Assembly: GCA_009780755.1 (NCBI GenBank)
Contig: WQZL01000023.1
Coordinates: forward strand, 1-19,389
Origin: Promicromonosporaceae bacterium
GTDB taxonomy: Bacteria > Actinomycetota > Actinomycetes > Actinomycetales > Cellulomonadaceae
Length of the DNA: 19,389 nucleotides
Direction: 5' to 3'
The notes below the pieces were generated by a model that did no database searches, was not told the origin of the DNA, and saw nothing but the letters and a program-made list of their open reading frames with translations. Positions 14,021 to 19,389 of the stretch are shown here, piece by piece. The position numbers and the translations under genes were made by a program. Each line of letters begins with the position of its first letter. The stretch's first letter is position 1.

Positions 14021-17000
14021 TTACCAGGCGGGGTGGATGATGGTCGTGCCGTCCCAGCGGGTGGCGGGGTTGCAGAACACCGTACCGGTGGCCTCGCCGA
14101 TGGTGGGTACGCACTGGCCGTCTACCAGGCGGAGGTCGCCCAGCGGCGCACCCAACTCGATGGTGTGCAATACCTCCTCGTTGCCGGGGCAGGTGAAGGT
14201 GCCATCGCCCAGCGGCTCAACGCCGAGGGTAACAACCAGTTCGTTGCCCCAACGCACGGTTGATGTGTAGACAATCTCACCGGTATACCCACCGGAGCAG
14301 CCCAGGCGAGTGGCCAGCACCTCGAATGAGGTGGTGTCGGGGGTAAGTACCGTGCCTGGGGCCAGCGTCCAGACGGCTGCATCGAAGGGCAAGGGAGTGG
14401 CGCAGGTGGAGCCGTACCACGTTGGCAGGGTGGCCGCCACGGTGCCTTCGCCCATCAAGGTGACCGAGGTCTCCGGCGTTAGCTCCCCCCAGAAGGTGGT
14501 GCCGCACAGCGGGGAATCGACGACAAACACGGCTACCGGCACCGCCGCCGCCTCGGTTACGCCGTCTGGCGTCCGCAGGATGGTGGTGTGCGGCGCTATA
14601 TCGTCGGTGCAATCCAAATTAGCTACCTCCACCACCGGGATGTCGGTGGCGCGAGTCATCTGGATGTGCATTGACTCGTCTGCCCAGGCGTCGGTCGCGA
14701 TCATTGGGCAGGATGAGGAACCCCACCAGGTCACGTAGAACACGCCAGGGTCTAGCCCCCAGGCCACGGCCAGGTTGCCGTTCGGTATGGGCTGATCCTC
14801 GGGCCAGTTCGGCATGTATCCGGGCCAATTATTGGCGCGGCCAGGGCTGATCTGGCCGTGGTTGTCATCGCCACCCGGATTGGGGTCTTCACTGGGTGTG
14901 TAACCGCCGGCCAGATTAGTCTCGCCGTAATTCGCGGCGTGACGAGCCATAATCGCGGCCGCGACGTCAGCTAGCGCTGTGGCATCGTCGCGGGCATCCC
15001 GGAGGTCTCGCACATCCTGCACCGTCAGATACGGCACCGGGGATGAGGCCGGGGAGAGCGAGGGGAACTGGCCGCAGTCATCGCTGAAGTAGATGCCGTC
15101 GCAATCACATATCGGGGTGTCGTAGGGGGTGCATAGCAACGAAACACCACACCAGTCGCAGCCCCCATCGATGAACGCTCCGGCGGAGCCGCCAACAATG
15201 GTGTAGGTGTCGCCCTCAATGACAGCTCTGACGTGATCTTCGACGAGGAACTCAGGGTTCTTCTCTAAGAACAGCAGGTACGGCCGATCCAGCTCCAACG
15301 CAGGTTCCCCGGCGGAGCCAACGGTTTGCGTGATAACAATACGGTGATTCAGATTAGGTCCATCGGACCAATAATCGCCAAACAAGGGGGCACTTACCTG
15401 TAGCGTCACCAGCCGCGTGGTTCGAGTCTCGTTGAAGGTGAATATGTCGCACTCCGAGTAGTGCTTCTCGACGCGGCGGCAGCCGAACTTCGTTACGACA
15501 TCACCTTGCGGGTTAGAACTGGACTCAATGAAGCTGAGGACTCCGCCATCTGCGTGACACTGGTTGAAACCCGCTTCATCACCAACAATCATGGGGCAAT
15601 CGCTGAAGAACCCCACCGTCGGACCTTCTCCGGGCAGGATGAAGATGTTCTCGCACGGCTCCTTGCCGTCGTTGGTCATACCGAAGGACATACAAGTGCG
15701 GGTGGCACCGGCAGGCGGGTCGATTTCGTCGTCGTGTTCGGGCGTGGTCTCGATAGGCCCGCTCGGGATCGGCAGGGTCACGCCGGAGTAGCTGTCGCGC
15801 CGGCCCTCGGGGAAAACGTTGGGGACATCGACCGCTATCTCGGGGCCAGCACTCAGAGCCGGGAAGTCAACATCGGGGAAGCTTTGCCCGATGAAATCGG
15901 CGTATAGCCCAGAGCTATTGTCGAAAGCGGTGGCATCCAGCCAGACAGGGTCCGGCACCTCGGCAAAAACGGACAGATCGGTTACATCCGGTCCTATCCA
16001 GAGGGTGAAGCCTCGCTCCTCGTATCCAGCACTGCGCACGAATGTGGCGGTGGGAATCAGCGTGGCGCAGTGTGCGGCGATGGCATCCTCCTGTTCCCAG
16101 GAGAGTGACCAGGCGCCGCCCGGCAGCGGTCTCGCCCAGATTTCCGCCACGTCTAAGGCGGCGGTCCAATTCGCATTACACATCCACCCGCGCGGTCCGG
16201 TGTAGCCATTGTCGATCTCGGGGGAGGCCGTGGTGCCCAGCGCATCTTCGGGCGGAGTGGCGGTGTCTGGCACACCGACGAGGAAGTCCCGGCACTCTAG
16301 GTGGCCGTCGGCGATATACCGGTACGCGAGACAGGAAGGATCGTGACCGACGGATAAGGCAAAGGCCAAAACGCTCATATCGTCACCGAGATCACCTGGC
16401 CTCATTATCGCAACATCTGCTGGATTGATCGAGATGAGATCCTCGCCGCGAGCAGCGCCAGATACCCAGATGGGTTCACTTTCCTGAAGAGTCATCTGGT
16501 GGCAGATCGCATCGAGTTGCGCCTGTAACTCCGCCGAACGTTCCGGCGTTCCGCGTAACCAGGCCGCAGTGACCATAGCCTGGTCGGTGACGAGGTTGTA
16601 GCTCACAACGCAAACGAAGTCGTTGGCGCTGTCAACATTGTTTATGCCCCACGTACCTAGCCCTTCCCCGCTTGGCAGGAAGAACACCCCGCCGTCCTCG
16701 TCATCAGTAATTGGAGACCCGGCACTCTCGCTGCCATAGAGGTAGGTCACATCCACGACGGTGCCTACCACGATAGCGTCGGCGCGCGTGGCCAGGTCTT
16801 CTAGCGAGACGACACCGGCAGCCTCGCCCGTTTCGGGGCCGGCAACCGTTATGCCGCCACCGCCCGGCACGAATGTCGTAGCGGCCAGCACCACGGCGCC
16901 AGCGGTGACGAACCCGGCCACACCCACCCCCAGGCGCTTGCCCGTCCGGCGGTGGCGCACGCGCTTATGCACCAAGGTGAACATGCCGTCAGGGTCGGCG

Positions 17001-17089
17001 GCGGACGCTCCGGCCCTGGCCAAATCGGCGAAGGTTTCGGTCAACAGAGGGTCGCGATGAGGGTCATCGTTGCGGTGCAGCTTGGTCAT
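14021..17089 (-). CDS. Giant single-pass membrane protein, putative anti-sigma factor
   Basis: A 1022-residue protein of unknown exact function. Residues 1-52 are cytoplasmic and charged, 53-75 form one transmembrane helix (VGVAGFVTAGAVVLAATTFV), and the rest is outside. Its ATG overlaps the stop of an ECF sigma gene (ATGA), which implies an anti-sigma role; I see no zinc HxxxCxxC motif in the short cytoplasmic part. The ectodomain opens with LATRADAIVVGTVVDV (98-113), and the matching strand LELDRPYLLFLE comes only near 597-608. A common secreted actinobacterial domain thus seems split by a long Cys-containing insertion that may hold two related modules. Cys-rich residues near 638-668 match a Kazal-type pattern. 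WGSSSCP near 786-792 with CTDDIAPHT resembles a small domain of secreted actinobacterial proteins. Nothing catalytic is recognised. Confidence 0.85.
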   Translation of the reverse strand: MTKLHRNDDPHRDPLLTETFADLARAGASAADPDGMFTLVHKRVRHRRTGKRLGVGVAGFVTAGAVVLAATTFVPGGGGITVAGPETGEAAGVVSLEDLATRADAIVVGTVVDVTYLYGSESAGSPITDDEDGGVFFLPSGEGLGTWGINNVDSANDFVCVVSYNLVTDQAMVTAAWLRGTPERSAELQAQLDAICHQMTLQESEPIWVSGAARGEDLISINPADVAIMRPGDLGDDMSVLAFALSVGHDPSCLAYRYIADGHLECRDFLVGVPDTATPPEDALGTTASPEIDNGYTGPRGWMCNANWTAALDVAEIWARPLPGGAWSLSWEQEDAIAAHCATLIPTATFVRSAGYEERGFTLWIGPDVTDLSVFAEVPDPVWLDATAFDNSSGLYADFIGQSFPDVDFPALSAGPEIAVDVPNVFPEGRRDSYSGVTLPIPSGPIETTPEHDDEIDPPAGATRTCMSFGMTNDGKEPCENIFILPGEGPTVGFFSDCPMIVGDEAGFNQCHADGGVLSFIESSSNPQGDVVTKFGCRRVEKHYSECDIFTFNETRTTRLVTLQVSAPLFGDYWSDGPNLNHRIVITQTVGSAGEPALELDRPYLLFLEKNPEFLVEDHVRAVIEGDTYTIVGGSAGAFIDGGCDWCGVSLLCTPYDTPICDCDGIYFSDDCGQFPSLSPASSPVPYLTVQDVRDLRDARDDATALADVAAAIMARHAANYGETNLAGGYTPSEDPNPGGDDNHGQISPGRANNWPGYMPNWPEDQPIPNGNLAVAWGLDPGVFYVTWWGSSSCPMIATDAWADESMHIQMTRATDIPVVEVANLDCTDDIAPHTTILRTPDGVTEAAAVPVAVFVVDSPLCGTTFWGELTPETSVTLMGEGTVAATLPTWYGSTCATPLPFDAAVWTLAPGTVLTPDTTSFEVLATRLGCSGGYTGEIVYTSTVRWGNELVVTLGVEPLGDGTFTCPGNEEVLHTIELGAPLGDLRLVDGQCVPTIGEATGTVFCNPATRWDGTTIIHPAW

Positions 17090-17706
17090 TGGACTGCCTC
17101 CTTCAAAGCGGGGTATTGCGGGGTGATGTCTACGGCTGGCGGTGGCGGCGCGAGGCGAAAGCGATGCTCGGCGAGTACGTCGCGCAACGTCGCCTGAGCA
17201 TCGGAGAGGTAACGCTTTACGGTGCCCTCGGCGAGATTCATCGCTAGGGCAATCTCAGAAATGGTTAAGTCTTCGTAATGCCGAAGCACGATGGCGGCGC
17301 GCTCCTGCGGGGTCAGATTGGCCAGCGCGGCGGCCACATCGGCGCTCGCGGTGGCGGCAGTCTCGGGGGAGCGCACGATACCGGCCTCCGCAACGAGGTG
17401 GCGCCGCTGACGCCAGCGCGCCGAGCGTCGATACGTGTCCAGGTACAAGGTGAGGATGGCGCGGCGCACATACGCCTCCGTGCCGATGGTTGGCGGAATT
17501 TCCGCACCATCTTCATGCAAAGGCACGATGATGGCCTCGGGGTTGGTTGCCCGCAGCGAACGCGGTTTGGCAAAGGTTTTGACCAGCGCGTCCTGCACAA
17601 GATCCTCGGCCTGGGGGAAATCGCCACAAAGCGCGTAGGCGTAACCAATCAGCGCGCGACCGCGCTTGGCGACCAGCGTTGCCAGCTCGCCATCCCATCT
17701 GCTCAT
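17086..17706 (-). CDS. ECF-type RNA polymerase sigma factor
   Basis: A 206-residue sigma-70-family factor of the ECF group, near the SigE-like (TIGR02983-type) branch. It directs RNA polymerase to a regulon that may include its own operon. Region 2 begins GYAYALCGDFPQAEDLVQDALVKTF (21-45), and region 4 is LTPQERAAIVLRHYEDLTISEIALAMNLAEGTVKRYL (131-167), with a clear helix-turn-helix. Between them, residues 49-76 (ATNPEAIIVPLHEDGAEIPP) are an insertion of about 25 residues before TEAYVRRAIL; most relatives go directly from one to the other. The Pro-rich tail (APPPPAVDITP) is unassigned. GGGGG about six bases before the ATG is a good ribosome-binding site. The stop overlaps the start of the membrane protein. 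Confidence 0.92.
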   Translation of the reverse strand: MSRWDGELATLVAKRGRALIGYAYALCGDFPQAEDLVQDALVKTFAKPRSLRATNPEAIIVPLHEDGAEIPPTIGTEAYVRRAILTLYLDTYRRSARWRQRRHLVAEAGIVRSPETAATASADVAAALANLTPQERAAIVLRHYEDLTISEIALAMNLAEGTVKRYLSDAQATLRDVLAEHRFRLAPPPPAVDITPQYPALKEAVQ

Positions 17707-17772
17707 CTCGACCCCCTTTCAGGTTTGCGAGTCTTGTCTACAACTTGGTTTCAACTCTTACAACGCTCAAGA

Positions 17773-17801
17773 GACGCAAAACGTTGGGGTTATGACGCAA
17801 A
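17773..17801. promoter_or_regulatory. Direct repeat GACGCAAA, 21-base period, in the sigma/lipoprotein divergent region
   Basis: GACGCAAA occurs at 17773-17780 and 17794-17801. The 21-base spacing is two helical turns, so a protein could bind both on one face. The site lies in the 176-base gap between the divergent sigma gene and lipoprotein gene. A regulator is not known; this is inference from spacing. Confidence 0.35.
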
Positions 17802-17882
17802 TAGTCGCATCTCGGCCGGTTCGCCACGCGCGGCGCGACATTCGGTTTCGCGCAGACGCGGCGGGTAGGGGACCATAGAGGG

Positions 17883-18533
17883 GTGTTCCGCGCTCGATTT
17901 GTTCAGCCGAGCCGCCCCCAACCGGGGCGGCGGCATTCGGCGCTGGCCGTATTCGGGGTCGTCGCGTTGCTGGCTGGCCTGCTTGGTGGGTGCGGCAGCA
18001 CTACCGATGATGAGACCGGCCCGGATGGCAACGGTGAAACCGGCTCGGCTGATGGCCTGGTGATCGACCCCGGTTTTACTCTCCCCGTCGAACACGATCC
18101 AATCGTTCCCTCCCCGGCGGCAGCCGGAGGTGAGGGCGCCGAGGGCAGTGGCGCGGACGTCGCCCCCACCCTGCCGCCTACTCCCCGCGACCCGCACGCC
18201 GAGGCATGCCTAGAACTGGGCACAGCCTGGAGCCAGGCCAATCAGGCTCTCGTGAACCTCAGCGCCGACCACCCGCGCCAGCTGGTTAACTCCTTCCGCG
18301 TCGCCTCCGTCGAGATGTCGCGGGCAGTGCCGATGCCAGGGATTGCTGGGCCGTGGCTCATCTTCGCCAACTATCTGTTCTTGGTGAACCAGGGCTTTGA
18401 AGACGTAGACCGCGACAATATCGAGGATGTGGCGGCCGCGCTGAGCCAGTCCGTCACCGCCGCCGACACGGAGGCTGCGGCCGCGGCAGGCGAGGCGATC
18501 ACCGCTTTCGTAAGCGGCGGCTGTATCGGCTGA
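17883..18533 (+). CDS. Putative secreted lipoprotein of unknown function
   Basis: A 216-residue protein I do not recognise. It has a type II signal peptide: Arg-rich n-region (to about residue 18), a hydrophobic stretch ALAVFGVVALLAGLL, and the lipobox LGGC at about 34-37, so it should be anchored outside the membrane by a lipidated Cys. A low-complexity acidic/Pro region (38-100) acts as a stalk. The C-terminal part is mostly helical and Ala-rich, with two further Cys (ACLELGTAWSQANQALVNLS near 108 and GGCIG at the end) that could form a disulfide. It starts with GTG after GAGGGG and diverges from the sigma gene. Its stop overlaps the next start (TGATG), so it is coupled to the PAP2 phosphatase. 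Confidence 0.8.
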   Translation: MFRARFVQPSRPQPGRRHSALAVFGVVALLAGLLGGCGSTTDDETGPDGNGETGSADGLVIDPGFTLPVEHDPIVPSPAAAGGEGAEGSGADVAPTLPPTPRDPHAEACLELGTAWSQANQALVNLSADHPRQLVNSFRVASVEMSRAVPMPGIAGPWLIFANYLFLVNQGFEDVDRDNIEDVAAALSQSVTAADTEAAAAAGEAITAFVSGGCIG

Positions 18534-19389
18534 TGAGCCAACTACCTGACGGCCCACCTCCGCCACCCCCGCCGCCAGCGCCTCATCCAGCGTCCTTTAG
18601 CCCCCAGCGAGGAGAGGCGCCAGATACCGCCCCAGTCGTCATCCCGCCACGCCCCCAGGCTCCGCTCTCCTTGCCCGCCGACACGCCGCCGCTTGGCATC
18701 CCAATGTCATATCCCGCCGCAGGGCTTCGCCCCGCCACGCATAACTACGCGGACGAGATGACAGCCCCACAGCCCCGCATAGGCACCCGCGTGCTTGCGG
18801 GCATCCTGGCAGCGCTCGCGGCCATCGGCGCCCACCTGACGTGGGTGTTCTTCGTCACCACCGAGACCGGGCAACGGCTCGATGAGTTGGCCTTCACCGG
18901 CTCCCACCGCAGTCAGCCACGGCTATGGGCGTTGCTGGAGCCGGTATTGAACGTGATCTCGGTTGCCTTCATCATCTTGGCCGTGCTTGCGGTGATGGTA
19001 CTCGCGGCGGTTCGCCGACGTTGGGTGTTGGCCATCCAGGTGGCGGTGATGATCGGCGGCGCTAACCTCACCACGCAGTTGCTCAAGGATGTTTTCTACC
19101 ACCGCCCCAACCTGCTGCCCGGCCCGGCGTGGCATAACTCTCTGCCCAGCGGCCACACTACGGTGGCAGCCTCGCTGACGATGGCGCTGCTGCTGGCTTG
19201 CCCCCGATTCTGGCGGCCTGTCGTGGCCGTGCTTGGCGTCGGTTGGACATCGTTGACTGGCATCGCCACCATGGTCGATCAGTGGCATCGCCCCTCCGAC
19301 GTGGTGGCCTCCGTGTTGGTGGCCCTCGCCTGGGCCGCGGTGGTGTGTGCTTTCACGTCACCGGCCTCGCTTGACGCCGCGTCGCCATC
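18533..19389 (+). CDS. PAP2-family membrane phosphatase, partial at the window edge
   Basis: The reading frame is open through the window end (285 codons seen), so the C-terminus is missing. The ATG is inside TGATG, one base overlapping the lipoprotein stop. Residues 1-80 are Pro-rich and cytoplasmic (LPDGPPPPPPPAPHP). Several transmembrane helices follow (near 86-106, 136-158, 165-180, 210-240, 258-275). PAP2 motifs: KDVFYHRPN (Lys185, Arg191), PSGHT (205-209, with His208 as the usual acid), and WHRPSDV (His252, Asp256). The canonical third motif has Ser-Arg seven and six residues before that His; here Ala-Thr is seen, so one phosphate-binding Arg is missing. It likely dephosphorylates a lipid phosphate such as phosphatidic acid or a polyprenyl diphosphate at the outer membrane face. 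Confidence 0.88.
   Translation, partial: MSQLPDGPPPPPPPPAPHPASFSPQRGEAPDTAPVVIPPRPQAPLSLPADTPPLGIPMSYPAAGLRPATHNYADEMTAPQPRIGTRVLAGILAALAAIGAHLTWVFFVTTETGQRLDELAFTGSHRSQPRLWALLEPVLNVISVAFIILAVLAVMVLAAVRRRWVLAIQVAVMIGGANLTTQLLKDVFYHRPNLLPGPAWHNSLPSGHTTVAASLTMALLLACPRFWRPVVAVLGVGWTSLTGIATMVDQWHRPSDVVASVLVALAWAAVVCAFTSPASLDAASP

Noticed and set aside
13871..14263. Plus-strand open frame of 130 codons across the aminopeptidase start and the hairpin
   Set aside because: It overlaps two supported minus-strand genes and a palindrome, and its product shows no recognisable motif.

Overview
The window looks like chromosomal DNA of a high-GC Gram-positive bacterium (Actinomycetota). The evidence is G/C-rich third codon positions, GTG starts, ATGA/GTGA gene overlaps, and a Tad pilus-type locus in the same order as the mycobacterial Rv3661-Rv3654c region. 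Two S-layer-homology (SLH) surface proteins, one with BspA-type repeats, suggest an Actinomycetales member with an adhesive cell surface. I cannot name the genus.

Layout. (1) 1-5584, plus strand: two surface proteins. One is a BspA-repeat / InlB-repeat / C-terminal SLH protein that starts just after a run of 17 G. The other has N-terminal SLH domains and a seven-repeat RCC1 propeller. The 289 bases between them are packed with palindromic repeats. (2) 5637-10113, minus strand: a tight operon for a Tad/Flp-like secretion-pilus machine. In order of transcription it holds an Ssd/TadZ-like protein, the TadA ATPase, a single-chain TadB-TadC fusion, a DUF4244 Flp-like pilin, a TadE-like pseudopilin and a second small TadE-like (Rv3654c-type) protein. 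A HAD-IB phosphatase diverges from it at 10257. (3) 11040-13903: a possible 46-residue ORF, an Old Yellow Enzyme (YqjM type) and an M18 aminopeptidase, with long perfect hairpins between and even inside genes. (4) 14021-17706, minus strand: an ECF sigma factor translationally coupled to a 1022-residue single-pass membrane protein placed as an anti-sigma factor. Its ectodomain is very large and carries a Kazal-like cysteine motif. (5) 17883-19389, plus strand: a lipoprotein coupled to a PAP2 phosphatase that runs off the window.

How they may work together. Regions 1 and 2 both build the cell surface (SLH-anchored adhesins and pili). Region 4 looks like a surface-sensing transcription switch. 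Its target genes cannot be read from this sequence. The most interesting items are the G-tract before the adhesin gene, the sigma/giant-ectodomain pair with its Kazal-like module, the palindromic elements lying in frame inside two genes, and the TadB-TadC fusion.
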